A stretch of 64,000 bases of DNA from a bacterium (GCA_021833625.1 JAKBEU010000001.1:1-64000), one strand, 5' to 3'; counted from the first letter of the stretch, positions 32,741 to 41,671 are shown. Numbers and translations are program-made. The notes: generated from the letters alone by a model not told the origin.

Positions 32741-34018
32741 ATGATTATATTTGTCGTTTGTTTGCTTGCATATTTATTTCTTTTGCTCTCTACTCCGCTT
32801 CTTATTTATCCGGAGTTCTTTTTTTATCCGTGGCTTATTTCAAGGGGAGCTGTTCAGTATAAGGATTTTTTTGATGATCACGGATTTTTTACCAACATTT
32901 TCTTTGCCCCGTTTGCACATAGTCTCCCACTTGTTTCGTTTATATTTATCGCTTTTGAAATCATACAGTTTGGGATTATCGCCCACCTTATCCGAAAAAA
33001 AGTAAAAAATTCGCTTGTCTATTTTATTCTTCTTATTTTGTATGTTTTATTCCAGTTTACGGTTGTTCATCAGCAGATTTGGTATGACGCTATAATGGTT
33101 TTTTTTGTTGTCGTTGCTTGGTACTTGTTTGAAAAAGAAAATGAATTTTTCGGATGGATATTTTTTGCCATTGCCACGATGGTAAAACCGACCGTCGGAT
33201 TGTTTTTACTTCCTTTTTTTATCAGGTCAAAAAATAAAAAAGGCGTGACGGTATTTTTTATCTCCTGGATTATTGCAGTCTGTTATTTTATAAGTAGGGG
33301 AGCTTTCAGCGAGCTGTGGCGGCAACTTATCCTATTTAATTTCGTATACGGAAAATCCATATATAAAACCTTTACGATAGGAATTGCTTATAAATTGTTG
33401 GCAATTATTATCGGAGGATTTTCCGTTCTTATTTTTTTTGCGGTAAAACAAAGAAGAAAAAATATTCCTCTTCTCTTAGCGGTTTTTATTTCCCTCATCT
33501 TTTTTTCGTTCGGTTTTACGAAATTGAACTTTGCACTGTTCGTTCCGTTTTTTACTCTTCTTGCCGCACATATTTTTGCTAATAAAAAAATAAACCGCTA
33601 TGTGATTATTGTTCTTTCGCTTTTTACGCTTATTATCGTTCGTGATGCATACAAGACATATATGGATTGCAGAAATAGGCAGGTGTACATCACGCGGGCA
33701 GTTGTCGATGAAGCAAAGCAGGTGGGTACATTTATCAAAGAGAAGAAGGATAAAAAAGTGCTTGTTATCGGTAACCACGTCGAACTCTATTATCTTCTCA
33801 ATGTGTTGCCGCCGGAGTTTATTCTGCTTCATTTTCCGTGGATTACTAAAGAGTATCCTCAAAAACTGAGCTTGAACGGAATTCAATATATGATAGTCCC
33901 AAAAAAATTAGGACAATATGAGTCGATCGATACAAGAACGGAAAATGAACTGCAATCAAACTATCTCCTGTCGGGACAAACTGCTACCTATATCATTTGG
34001 CAGTATAATAAGAAATAA
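32741..34018 (+). CDS. Polytopic membrane protein, GT-C-like glycosyltransferase
   Basis: 425 residues with about ten to eleven hydrophobic helices. The first periplasmic loop has RGAVQYKDFFDDHGFFTNIF, with the acidic pair typical of GT-C (ArnT/PMT/GT39-like) enzymes that use polyprenyl-phosphate sugars. A short soluble C-terminal domain follows (about 325-425). The gene is the first of a tight run of four glycan genes (2-3 base gaps or overlaps), suggesting it glycosylates a lipid carrier or surface protein outside the cell. Family level only; donor and acceptor are not known. Confidence 0.7.
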   Translation: MIIFVVCLLAYLFLLLSTPLLIYPEFFFYPWLISRGAVQYKDFFDDHGFFTNIFFAPFAHSLPLVSFIFIAFEIIQFGIIAHLIRKKVKNSLVYFILLILYVLFQFTVVHQQIWYDAIMVFFVVVAWYLFEKENEFFGWIFFAIATMVKPTVGLFLLPFFIRSKNKKGVTVFFISWIIAVCYFISRGAFSELWRQLILFNFVYGKSIYKTFTIGIAYKLLAIIIGGFSVLIFFAVKQRRKNIPLLLAVFISLIFFSFGFTKLNFALFVPFFTLLAAHIFANKKINRYVIIVLSLFTLIIVRDAYKTYMDCRNRQVYITRAVVDEAKQVGTFIKEKKDKKVLVIGNHVELYYLLNVLPPEFILLHFPWITKEYPQKLSLNGIQYMIVPKKLGQYESIDTRTENELQSNYLLSGQTATYIIWQYNKK

Positions 34019-34020
34019 CT

Positions 34021-36453
34021 ATGGACTTGACGGTACTTATCATCACGAAAAACTCAAGTTCCACGCTTGAGGCAACGCTCAAGAGCATTGTCTCTTGGGC
34101 GGACAAAATCCTGATAATAGACGACTTCTCAGTTGACGGCACAAGCGATATTGCGTATAAATATGGGTGCACTGCTATTCATAACGATGAAACAGGATTT
34201 AGTGCACAACGCGCATTTGCTCTCTCTCAAGTAAAAACGAAATGGACGCTTGTTCTGGACTGCGATGAAGTACTGACTGAAAACAATAAAAAGGAAATAG
34301 AAAATGCGATTCGGGATGAAAAGACCGCAGGGTATTATTTATACTTCCGGAATCATCTTTTTGGAAAAAAATTACTGTATGGTGAACTGCATAAAAAATT
34401 AGTTCTCTTTCAAACAAAAAAAGCAACAATTCAGCAAAGAGAGATTCATGAACAGTATGAAGTTGAGGGAGTAATTGGGGAACTAAAATCAGAGGTACTC
34501 CACTATTCATATCAGAATATTTTTCAGTTATATTCCAAGTTTTTCCGCTACAGCATTCTCCAGGCGAAACAATATAAAAAAGAAAATAAGCAATATGGAC
34601 TTCGTGAACTTTTCCTTAATCCTTGCCACATGTTTTATGCACGATTTATAAAAGATGGAGGATATAAAGATGGGATAACGCGTCTTATTCTTGACGGAGC
34701 TTTTGCAAAAATGGAGTTTTTGTCTTATTTTCTTGTCCCATTTGTCAAAACAAAAAAAAGAATTGCGGTTGATTGCGGCGGGTACGCCATAGGAGACACT
34801 GTCACAAGCGGAATAGAACGGCTCATTCAGGGAATATATAACAATGCGTTAAAAGATAATGAATACTATTGGTTTAGTTTTAACAGGAAAGCGAAAGACA
34901 GGCTCCCTTCCCGTTTTTTTTCGCAACTATGGTTGCCGATTGGTGTACTTATCAACAGATGCGATGAATTTTTGGGAGTTGCCGGAAACATTCCGTTTAT
35001 TTTACGGTTTTTTAAAATAAAGAAAATATTGTTTCTGTATGATTTTGGTTTTTTTTCCTCATCTGAGAAATATATTTCCTCGGCGAGAAGACTCCAGTCT
35101 CAGACTATTGATTCAATAAAAAGTGCTGACAAAATCATAGTGTTGCATCCGGAAATATACAAACAATTTGTTAAACTCTTTCCTGAATACGGATATAAGG
35201 CAACCGTACTTCCATCAGGCGCGGATCATTTGGAAAACGTCAAAGAAGTATCGCTTCCTATAGAAGGTAAAAAGCCAATTGCGCTGTATGTAGGGGTCGT
35301 GAAGCCTGTTAAGCAAGTAGAGATACTCCTGTCTGCCGTACCAAATGAATTTTCACTTGTTATCGCAGGACCTCAGGAAGCGGAATATGTAAAAAAACTA
35401 AGAATAGAAAAAAAGCAAAATGTGGAGCTTATTCAAAACTTCTCGGACTCCCAATTGAAATGGTTATATAAAAAAGCTAACGTCATGGTCTATGCATCGG
35501 AACATGAAGGTTTTTGTTATCCTGTTCTGGAAGCGCTCACACTTGGTCTTCCGGTAGTTGCCATAGATCTTCCGGTGTTTAAAGAATATAAAAAATATTT
35601 TCCCCACCTTACCCTTATTGCCGGTAAAGAAGAGATAAAAGAAGTATTAAAAAAAGATAATTTCAAAAAAGAGCAGACAAGCAAAGATCATCCGTATAAA
35701 TGGGGTGCTTTTGCGCAGGGCCTTGAAAAGGCGCGACCTTTAAGGTCGCGGACTTTGGCAGATAAAAGAGTTGCGTTTATCGTTATCCTCTATAAAACGC
35801 CGGAGGGGGAAAAAGAACGGTTGAAGAAAGAGATTGGTGCAATTGGGCTTAAAGACTGTTTCATTTATTGGATTGATAATTCCGATAATAAAAAAGGATA
35901 TGCTGCAGGAATTAATGAAGGTATTCGGAGGGGATTATCTGACGATTGCGAACTTTTTTTTGCCCTTAATCCTGATATTTCCCTTCGAAATATGACAAAA
36001 CAAAATCTGTTGGACGTTGCCGCGAGGTTTGACGTGTGGGGATACGCGATGAAACAGGGAAATGAAATGTATTATGGGGGAACGCTTGATAAATGGCGTC
36101 TCAGCGGAGGACTCGTGACTGATAAACCTGATGTACGATTTTCAACGGTTGATTTTGTAAGTGGTTCCGTTATGGGATTTACCCGCGAGGCCTTGCAGCG
36201 TATTGGGTTTTGGGACGAGTCGTATTTTATGTATTATGAGGACGTTGATTTTTGCATGCGGGCAAAGAGAAACGGTCTTATTGTGGGAATTGACACAGAC
36301 ACGCAGTACGAGCATTTTGAGGTTTCCCAGTATAATGAAAGGAAGGCGAGATGGATTGCAAAAAGCAGATGGAAGTTCTTTTGGAAGTATGCAAATGCCA
36401 TACAGGTCGCACGGGAACTATTCCGGTTACCTAAAACGTTATTGAACAAATAA
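34021..36453 (+). CDS. Three-module glycosyltransferase (GT2-GT4-GT2)
   Basis: 810 residues in three catalytic modules. Residues 1 to about 230 are a WaaE/KdtX-like GT2 (LTVLIITKNSSSTLEATLKS, then LVLDCDEVL). About 245-565 is a GT4/GT-B module (AVDCGGYAIGDTVTSGIERL, ALYVGVVKPVKQVEILLSAV, EHEGFCYPVLEALTLGLPVV with the EX7E motif). About 580-810 is a second GT2 of the rhamnosyltransferase type (VAFIVILYKTPEGEKERLKK, LNPDISL, FMYYEDVDFCMRAKRNG). The joint between modules 2 and 3, residues 571-577 (ARPLRSR), is encoded by a dispersed palindromic repeat, suggesting that two genes became fused there. It probably adds consecutive sugars of one repeat unit. Confidence 0.85.
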   Translation: MDLTVLIITKNSSSTLEATLKSIVSWADKILIIDDFSVDGTSDIAYKYGCTAIHNDETGFSAQRAFALSQVKTKWTLVLDCDEVLTENNKKEIENAIRDEKTAGYYLYFRNHLFGKKLLYGELHKKLVLFQTKKATIQQREIHEQYEVEGVIGELKSEVLHYSYQNIFQLYSKFFRYSILQAKQYKKENKQYGLRELFLNPCHMFYARFIKDGGYKDGITRLILDGAFAKMEFLSYFLVPFVKTKKRIAVDCGGYAIGDTVTSGIERLIQGIYNNALKDNEYYWFSFNRKAKDRLPSRFFSQLWLPIGVLINRCDEFLGVAGNIPFILRFFKIKKILFLYDFGFFSSSEKYISSARRLQSQTIDSIKSADKIIVLHPEIYKQFVKLFPEYGYKATVLPSGADHLENVKEVSLPIEGKKPIALYVGVVKPVKQVEILLSAVPNEFSLVIAGPQEAEYVKKLRIEKKQNVELIQNFSDSQLKWLYKKANVMVYASEHEGFCYPVLEALTLGLPVVAIDLPVFKEYKKYFPHLTLIAGKEEIKEVLKKDNFKKEQTSKDHPYKWGAFAQGLEKARPLRSRTLADKRVAFIVILYKTPEGEKERLKKEIGAIGLKDCFIYWIDNSDNKKGYAAGINEGIRRGLSDDCELFFALNPDISLRNMTKQNLLDVAARFDVWGYAMKQGNEMYYGGTLDKWRLSGGLVTDKPDVRFSTVDFVSGSVMGFTREALQRIGFWDESYFMYYEDVDFCMRAKRNGLIVGIDTDTQYEHFEVSQYNERKARWIAKSRWKFFWKYANAIQVARELFRLPKTLLNK
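35720..35760. repeat. Bipartite palindromic repeat, copy 4 (in coding sequence)
   Basis: The perfect inner palindrome CGCGACCTTTAAGGTCGCG is at 35732-35750. The flanking GCC...GGC arms are weak. It is translated in frame as ARPLRSR in the three-module glycosyltransferase. Confidence 0.85.
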
Positions 36454-36454
36454 A

Positions 36455-37573
36455 GTGAAAATATCATTTATTAGAGGAGCGTATCTAAATAATTTCGAGG
36501 GGCAAAACTATAATTTTGGGACGCAAAATTCCACCGACCAATTTGTAGGGTTTTCTTCTCTTTTTCCGATAGACTCCCACGTGCCCTTTCCTGTTGTCAG
36601 ACTTCCCAGTATTGCGGATTTGCAGAAACTTCCTCTATTAAATCTCCTTATTCGTTTTATTGCGAATAGAACGCTTGGGGACAGTCAAATATTGTTCGGC
36701 CTTGAGAAGAAGATAATTGGCTCCGACATAGTGCATATCGCGGACCCTCACTATTATTATTCGTATCAGGCCGCTCTTCTCAAAGAGCAGGGAAAAATAA
36801 AAAAACTTGTTTCCACATGGTGGGAAACCATCCCGTTTAATAACGAATCAACGCTTGCCAAAAAAAGAATAAAAAAATACGTGATGAGCCAAGTTGATAT
36901 TTTTGTGTGTTATACGCATAAGGCAAAAGCATGTCTGTTGAAAGAAGGGGTGGCGGAAAAACGTATCGTCGTTATCCCCCTGGGTGTTGATTTGGAATTA
37001 TTTAAGCCCAGAGAAAAAAAAGAAGAAACGGTGTTTACTATCCTTTTCGTGGGGAGGCTGGTCAAGGAAAAAGGTGTCCTTGAAATGTACGATGCATTCA
37101 AAAAAATAGCGCCCTATATGAAACACGCCGTCCTGAGAATCGTTGGTGCGGGGCCTCTAAAAAACACGCTGCAGCAGATGATCGCCTCTGACGATTTAAA
37201 CGCAAAAGTAACCATTGAGACGAGGGAGTATCATCAGATGCCTGCCGTGTATCAGGAGGCAGATGTACTTTTTGTACCTTCAAGGCGCGTCAAGACGTGG
37301 GAAGAACAATACGGAATGGTGTTCATAGAAGCTATGGCAAGCGGACTTCCCGTCATATCGTATGCAACCGGCGCTATTCCGGAAGTTGTTGATAGAGCGG
37401 GAATACTATCGACAGAAAACAAACTAAGCGAACTGGTGACTTCCCTTATTAAATTGATTAGAGATAGGGAACTGGGGAAAAGAATTGGTACAATTGGAAG
37501 AGAACGTGCGGAAAAATATTTTAATGCCCGATTGACGTCAAAAAAAATACGCGAGTTTTATTCAAGCTTATGA
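36455..37573 (+). CDS. GT4-family glycosyltransferase
   Basis: The 372-residue GT-B enzyme begins at a GTG one base after the stop of the previous gene. The N-terminal domain binds the acceptor. The C-terminal domain has the donor motifs TILFVGRLVKEKGVLEMYDA, LRIVGAGPLKNTLQQMI and EEQYGMVFIEAMASGLPVIS with the EX7E pair. Retaining transfer of a nucleotide-sugar hexose to a growing glycan is the family reaction. The gene overlaps the next glycosyltransferase by four bases, so it belongs to the same operon of surface polysaccharide assembly. Confidence 0.88.
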   Translation: MKISFIRGAYLNNFEGQNYNFGTQNSTDQFVGFSSLFPIDSHVPFPVVRLPSIADLQKLPLLNLLIRFIANRTLGDSQILFGLEKKIIGSDIVHIADPHYYYSYQAALLKEQGKIKKLVSTWWETIPFNNESTLAKKRIKKYVMSQVDIFVCYTHKAKACLLKEGVAEKRIVVIPLGVDLELFKPREKKEETVFTILFVGRLVKEKGVLEMYDAFKKIAPYMKHAVLRIVGAGPLKNTLQQMIASDDLNAKVTIETREYHQMPAVYQEADVLFVPSRRVKTWEEQYGMVFIEAMASGLPVISYATGAIPEVVDRAGILSTENKLSELVTSLIKLIRDRELGKRIGTIGRERAEKYFNARLTSKKIREFYSSL

Positions 37574-38313
37574 AAATTTCTGCAATCATACTGACAAAAA
37601 ATGAAGAAAAACGCATTGAAAAGACAATAAGGTCATTATCTTTTTGCGATGAAGTTGTCGTAATTGACGATGTGTCAACGGACGGAACAGTCGAAAGGGC
37701 GAAAGAAATGGGAGCGACGGTACACATTCATGAAAAGAACAAAACATTCAGCGGTCAGCGGAATTTTGCAATGGAAAAAGCCACAAATGAATGGATTTTG
37801 TTTGTCGATGCGGATGAAGAAGTATCGGAGGAATTAAAGCGCGAAATACTTCACCTTAAGACGGACGAAGTGACGGCATATTCTCTCCCCCGACGTGATT
37901 TTTTTTGGGGACATGAAATGAAATATGGCGAAACAAAGAAAGTCCGAAATGAAGGGATAGTACGTCTTATGAAGAAAGAGAGTGGCGTATGGGTAGGTCT
38001 TGTTCACGAGCGCTTTGTCTCTTCCCAAAAATCCGTGAAATTGAACGGATTTTTGAATCATTATTCCCACGACTCCGTTTCCTCATTTATAGAAGACGTG
38101 AACAACTATTCCACAATTCGCTCGGAAGAACTTTTTAAAACGGGAACGAGAGTGTCGGGACTTGAGCTTATTCTTTATCCTTTTGGAAAATTTATATACA
38201 CTTATTTTTTCCTGTGCGGATTTCTTGACGGACCAGCCGGTTTCGTATATTCATTTATCATGTCATTTCACTCGTTTTTAGTTCGTGCAAAACTGCACAC
38301 CCATTATGTTTGA
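37570..38313 (+). CDS. GT2 glycosyltransferase (WaaE/KdtX-like)
   Basis: The 247-residue enzyme has the WaaE/KdtX pattern: ISAIILTKNEEKRIEKTIRS, EVVVIDDVSTDGTVERAKEM, GQRNFAMEKATNEWILFVDA followed by DEE as the metal-binding acidic site, and LVHERFVSS. It is closely similar in layout to the first module of the three-module glycosyltransferase 3 kb upstream. An inverting transfer from a nucleotide sugar on the cytoplasmic face is expected. A C-terminal hydrophobic stretch (about 205-232, IYTYFFLCGFLDGPAGFVYS) may attach it to the membrane. It overlaps the polymerase gene by eight bases. Confidence 0.88.
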   Translation: MKISAIILTKNEEKRIEKTIRSLSFCDEVVVIDDVSTDGTVERAKEMGATVHIHEKNKTFSGQRNFAMEKATNEWILFVDADEEVSEELKREILHLKTDEVTAYSLPRRDFFWGHEMKYGETKKVRNEGIVRLMKKESGVWVGLVHERFVSSQKSVKLNGFLNHYSHDSVSSFIEDVNNYSTIRSEELFKTGTRVSGLELILYPFGKFIYTYFFLCGFLDGPAGFVYSFIMSFHSFLVRAKLHTHYV

Positions 38314-39433
38314 AACATATTTGCTGTATGCAATAAGTGCTTGTCTTCTTGCCGGACAGTTTGTGAGAATAGAATTGTTTAACAGAATGGTGAACGGGTA
38401 CGGGCAGGAATTCTTCATTTTATTATTCATACTTTACTCGCTTTTGAAATACGGACTGGAGCCGATAAAAAAACTCTCCTCAAAAAAGAGCATAAAAACT
38501 GTCGGTCTGTTGTTTCTCATTTCCTTTTTTTGGACAATATCCCGGTATACATTCGCGCAAAACCTGGTAGCGGTTCTTTTTCCGCTCCGCCTTGTTTTGT
38601 ACATCTGTTTCGGCGTATATCTGCTTAATTTTGTCAGTAAAACCAAGTCCCGTGCAATTGTTGATTCCATCGTCTATACGTTCAGCATCCTGCTACTGGT
38701 TGGCACTGCCATTCAATACTTTTTTTTTACGAATTTGTGGAGTCTGTACACTTCCGGGTGGGATCCTCATGAGTTCCGTACCTACTTTACGTTTCTTGAC
38801 GTATATGTTGCTGCGGCACTTTTTGGTATGCTTTGTTTTTATTGGATAAAAAAACGGAACTGGATTCTTTCGTTTTTGTTTTTACTGAGTCTTATCCTTT
38901 CGTTTTCACGGTCGGCATATGTGGCCTTTGTTGTAGTCGCGGTGTTTTCCTATCTTCTTAGAAAAAAATGGAAAACACTTTTCTTTTTGATAGCACTTTT
39001 TGTTGCACTTGTTGTACTTGTTCCCAAACCGTTTGGGGAAGGGGTGAACCTGCTTCGTACCGTCTCCATCAACTCTCGCATTCAGGATTATAAGGTCGCT
39101 TTGCTTTTATGGGAAAAACAGCCCATACTGGGGCACGGATATAATAGAATTCATTTCGTAAAGGAAAAGATGGGCCTTATTAAAATGGATGACGCTTCCC
39201 ATGCAGCGTCTTCCTTTCATTCAAGCTTCCTTATCGTCCTGACTACGGGCGGCTTGTTGGGGCTTGGTGCGTTTTTGTATCTTCTGTTTGATCTTATGAG
39301 AAAGTATAAGGAATCGGTAAGCATCATAAGTTTTGTTCTTATCATGTCGCTGTTTGATAATGTTATTCTTCACGTTCTTGTGCTGTTGCCGCTTATTATC
39401 CTTATGGTAGATCAGAAGGAAGCGAAGGCTTAG
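38306..39433 (+). CDS. O-antigen ligase/polymerase (Wzy_C-like) membrane protein
   Basis: The protein has about 375 residues and ten or more hydrophobic helices. The Wzy_C/O-antigen ligase region is recognisable: LSFSRSAYVAFVVVAVFSYL, SRIQDYKVALLLWEKQPILG, then HGYNRIHF and a loop with HAASSFHSSFLIVLTTGGLL. These polymerise or transfer undecaprenyl-linked glycans on the outer face of the membrane. The ATG at 38306 overlaps the previous gene by eight bases and is preferred to the GTG at 38285. It ends the glycan operon and converges on the next gene with a four-base overlap. No flippase is present in the window. Confidence 0.78.
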   Translation: MFETYLLYAISACLLAGQFVRIELFNRMVNGYGQEFFILLFILYSLLKYGLEPIKKLSSKKSIKTVGLLFLISFFWTISRYTFAQNLVAVLFPLRLVLYICFGVYLLNFVSKTKSRAIVDSIVYTFSILLLVGTAIQYFFFTNLWSLYTSGWDPHEFRTYFTFLDVYVAAALFGMLCFYWIKKRNWILSFLFLLSLILSFSRSAYVAFVVVAVFSYLLRKKWKTLFFLIALFVALVVLVPKPFGEGVNLLRTVSINSRIQDYKVALLLWEKQPILGHGYNRIHFVKEKMGLIKMDDASHAASSFHSSFLIVLTTGGLLGLGAFLYLLFDLMRKYKESVSIISFVLIMSLFDNVILHVLVLLPLIILMVDQKEAKA

Positions 39434-40134
39434 TCATCCTTTGAATAAGTGACGGTGAGGGTTTTCTCCGTTTGGTTTCCGACGATGTCTTCGGCAGTTA
39501 TTACTATTTTATTTTCTCCGCTTTTTAATCGAACGGAAGACGTGAATTTGCCGTCGGCATCAACGATTATGGGCTGGTCATTTATCTTGATGGAGGTTTC
39601 TTTGTCCGTGCTTCCGGAGATGATAATATCTTCCTTATTTGTTTTTGAATTGTCTCCCGGAGAGGAAATATCAAGCTTTGGTTTATCCGTTTTGTAAAGA
39701 ACGGAAAATGTCTGGGTTTTCTTCGTTGTTTTGGATGAGGATGATTTTGCAATAAAGTAAATGGTGTTTTGTCCCTTCTCAAGATCTTTCACTTCACCCG
39801 CAAACGTATCGGATATAGACATCTGTCCCTGTTTTGTGTCATTCAAATATATTTCAAGGGAATCAAAGTTAAGCGAAGTTCCGGTAAATTCAATTGTCGC
39901 GCTGTTTGTTGCCGAAGCAATCGGGTCGATATCGACAGAATTAAGGGTCTGTTGTTTTTCAACGGTCTGCTGTTTGTTTCCGCCGTTTGCAAGTTGATTA
40001 AGGAAGAGGGTGAAGGAGACAAGAAGTTTTATTCCTGTCGTAAAAAGAAAAAAGAATACGAATACGAAAAGGACAATTCCTATAACAATCCTCTGCAGAA
40101 ATTGCTTGTTCTGTCGCTTCTCAAGGTGAGACAT
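39430..40134 (-). CDS. Membrane-anchored protein with Ig-like (Big) domains
   Basis: The 234-residue protein has a short cytoplasmic basic start (MSHLEKRQNKQFLQRI), one membrane helix (about 15-40, VIGIVLFVFVFFFLFTTGIK) and an extracellular part with two Ig/glucodextranase-like repeats. The second is clear: DISSPGDNSKTNKEDIIISG, then GKFTSSVRLKSGENKIVITA and DIVGNQTEKTLTVTYS. Such domains are structural, often for binding surface glycans. It overlaps the convergent polymerase gene by four bases. Function beyond a surface role is unknown. Confidence 0.7.
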   Translation of the reverse strand: MSHLEKRQNKQFLQRIVIGIVLFVFVFFFLFTTGIKLLVSFTLFLNQLANGGNKQQTVEKQQTLNSVDIDPIASATNSATIEFTGTSLNFDSLEIYLNDTKQGQMSISDTFAGEVKDLEKGQNTIYFIAKSSSSKTTKKTQTFSVLYKTDKPKLDISSPGDNSKTNKEDIIISGSTDKETSIKINDQPIIVDADGKFTSSVRLKSGENKIVITAEDIVGNQTEKTLTVTYSKDD

Positions 40135-40165
40135 ATTGTTGGTTCATTATACAATTATTTTAGTG

Positions 40166-40238
40166 AGCCAGTAGTCGGAATCGGACCGACGATCTTTCGC
40201 TTACGAAGCGACTGCTCTACCAACTGAGCTATACTGGC
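40166..40238 (-). tRNA. tRNA-Thr(CGU)
   Basis: The minus strand folds as a cloverleaf. The acceptor is GCCAGTA/TACTGGC, with a D arm GCTC/GAGC, an anticodon loop TTCGTAA giving CGU, and a T arm GTCGG/CCGAC. The first anticodon pair (27-43) is a G-A mismatch. The T loop is TCCGATT, with C where U55 is expected. CCA is not encoded. A TATAAT on the same strand lies at 40265-40260. Confidence 0.85.
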
Positions 40239-40279
40239 ACTTTGTATTTCTGTAAAATTATTATAGCAGAGGATCCGGC

Positions 40280-40882
40280 CTATTCGAGCAATTTATTCGT
40301 TAAATCCAATAAAATAGGAAATTCCTTAAAGTTGTCGCCCAAATGAAGTCCGTTTTCAATAGGGACAATCTCGCTTCCCAGACGCTTTGCAAAATCTATC
40401 GGGAAACGATTGGGAACGTAGGGATCATTTGTTCCATATAAAACGTATGAACGGGGAATAAGTGTTTTTAGTTTTATCCAGTCAAAATCAGTTTTATAAA
40501 AAGTGTTATTTACTACGTCAAATTGCCACGTTTTTTCCTGATGGAGAGATTCCAAAAATGGGGACGCAAAAATTGCGCCCTTCAGTTGTAAGTTGAATTT
40601 ACCAACAAGGTGCAGAACAAAAACTGGACTGAGCGAATGTCCGTAAAAAATAATTTCCCCCTTCTTATTTAATTTGGGAAGGATATTCTTTTCAAAAAAA
40701 CTCATCCATGAAGTAAGATTTTGGGTAGTGTTTACTGATTCTTTCTTTATATCATCCCAATTGTCGACAGGATATTGTTCTAAAAAAACCTCATGGTTCA
40801 TTGCTTCCAATTTTTTTTTGAGCCAAGGAAACCAATTTCCATTCTTGCTTCCAAATGCTCCGTGCAATATGACGCACTGCAT
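40280..40882 (-). CDS. Small alpha/beta-hydrolase (RBBP9/YdeN-like)
   Basis: The 200-residue protein is compact, as in the RBBP9/YdeN serine hydrolase family. It has the oxyanion start CVILHGAFGSKNGNWFPWLK, the nucleophile elbow FYGHSLSPVF, YGTNDPYVP with the acidic residue, and the final His in NGLHLGDNF. No signal peptide is present, so it acts in the cytoplasm. The family is poorly characterised, so the substrate cannot be predicted. It lies between two tRNA genes on the same strand. Confidence 0.8.
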   Translation of the reverse strand: MQCVILHGAFGSKNGNWFPWLKKKLEAMNHEVFLEQYPVDNWDDIKKESVNTTQNLTSWMSFFEKNILPKLNKKGEIIFYGHSLSPVFVLHLVGKFNLQLKGAIFASPFLESLHQEKTWQFDVVNNTFYKTDFDWIKLKTLIPRSYVLYGTNDPYVPNRFPIDFAKRLGSEIVPIENGLHLGDNFKEFPILLDLTNKLLE

Positions 40883-40909
40883 AAAAACGATTACATAAAT
40901 ATTTAATTT

Positions 40910-40983
40910 TGGAGCGGGCGAAGGGAATTGAACCCTCTACTTATCCTTGGGAAGGATACATTTTACCGGTAAACTACGCCCGC
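40910..40983 (-). tRNA. tRNA-Gly(CCC)
   Basis: The minus strand folds with acceptor GCGGGCG/CGCCCGC, anticodon stem TATCC/GGATA around loop TTCCCAA (anticodon CCC), T arm GAGGG/CCCTT and T loop TTCAATT. The 3' CCA is encoded, unlike in the nearby tRNA-Thr. Confidence 0.88.
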
Positions 40984-41024
40984 AGACCTCATTGGCCAAC
41001 ACTATGTAGTATATCAAAAAGAGG

Positions 41025-41582
41025 TTATGGCACGATGAGCTTTTGACCTGCCTCGACGTTGTAGGGATAGGGAATATTGTTTGCATTAATAAGCTTGCCC
41101 ATCTGATTTCCGTCTCCGTATATCTTCTCTGCAATCTGCCACAGGTATTCGCCTTGAAGGACTACGTATTCCGAAATATGTTGGGTGGAAGGGGCAGACT
41201 CGGTTATCTCTCCCTGTGTCGGCTGTTTTGCTGCGGCGCTCGGGATAATAAGAATCTGATTGTCACTGAGGGTATAGGGTTCTTCCAGTTTATTTGCCTT
41301 TGCAATGTCGTATGCATTAAATCCCGAACCGTAAAATTTTTGTGCAACACTCCACAGGTCGTCTCCCGGCTGCACGGTATAGGTTTGTACTTTCGCGATA
41401 TGAAGGGTGTCTTTCACCACAATTTTTTTGTGTTTGGAGAAGGGGATAAACTTGAAAGTAGAAGCGGCAAAAAAAAGCGCAAATCCGGTGACGATACATC
41501 CGAAAATGAGTGCGGGATATTTTCCTTTCACAAGAGCGACAACCGCGCTTTTATAGTCTTCGGAAAATACTGTCTTTTTCAT
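41025..41582 (-). CDS. Membrane-anchored LysM protein
   Basis: The 185-residue protein has a cytoplasmic N-terminus, a membrane helix (about 25-42, ALIFGCIVTGFALFFAAS) and two extracellular LysM domains. LysM1 is about 68-113 (TYTVQPGDDLWSVAQKFYGS, then ILIIPS), and LysM2 is about 137-185 (EYVVLQGEYLWQIAEKIYGD, then QKLIVP). LysM binds the N-acetylglucosamine parts of peptidoglycan, so the protein links membrane and wall. A short linker separates the two. No catalytic domain is present. It is divergent from lemA. Confidence 0.85.
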   Translation of the reverse strand: MKKTVFSEDYKSAVVALVKGKYPALIFGCIVTGFALFFAASTFKFIPFSKHKKIVVKDTLHIAKVQTYTVQPGDDLWSVAQKFYGSGFNAYDIAKANKLEEPYTLSDNQILIIPSAAAKQPTQGEITESAPSTQHISEYVVLQGEYLWQIAEKIYGDGNQMGKLINANNIPYPYNVEAGQKLIVP

Positions 41583-41656
41583 ATGATTATATTGTTGTGA
41601 CTTTCTGAAAATATAATATCATAATTTGCTTTGTTTGCAATGATATAATGATTCTG

Positions 41657-41667
41657 AAAGGAGGTGA
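41657..41667 (+). promoter_or_regulatory. Strong Shine-Dalgarno of lemA, with -10 box
   Basis: AAAGGAGGTGA lies four bases before the ATG at 41672 and decides the start. TATAAT (41644-41649) is just upstream, so the leader is only about 16 bases. This is the best ribosome site in the window, where most genes have none. Confidence 0.8.
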
Positions 41668-41671
41668 ACAT

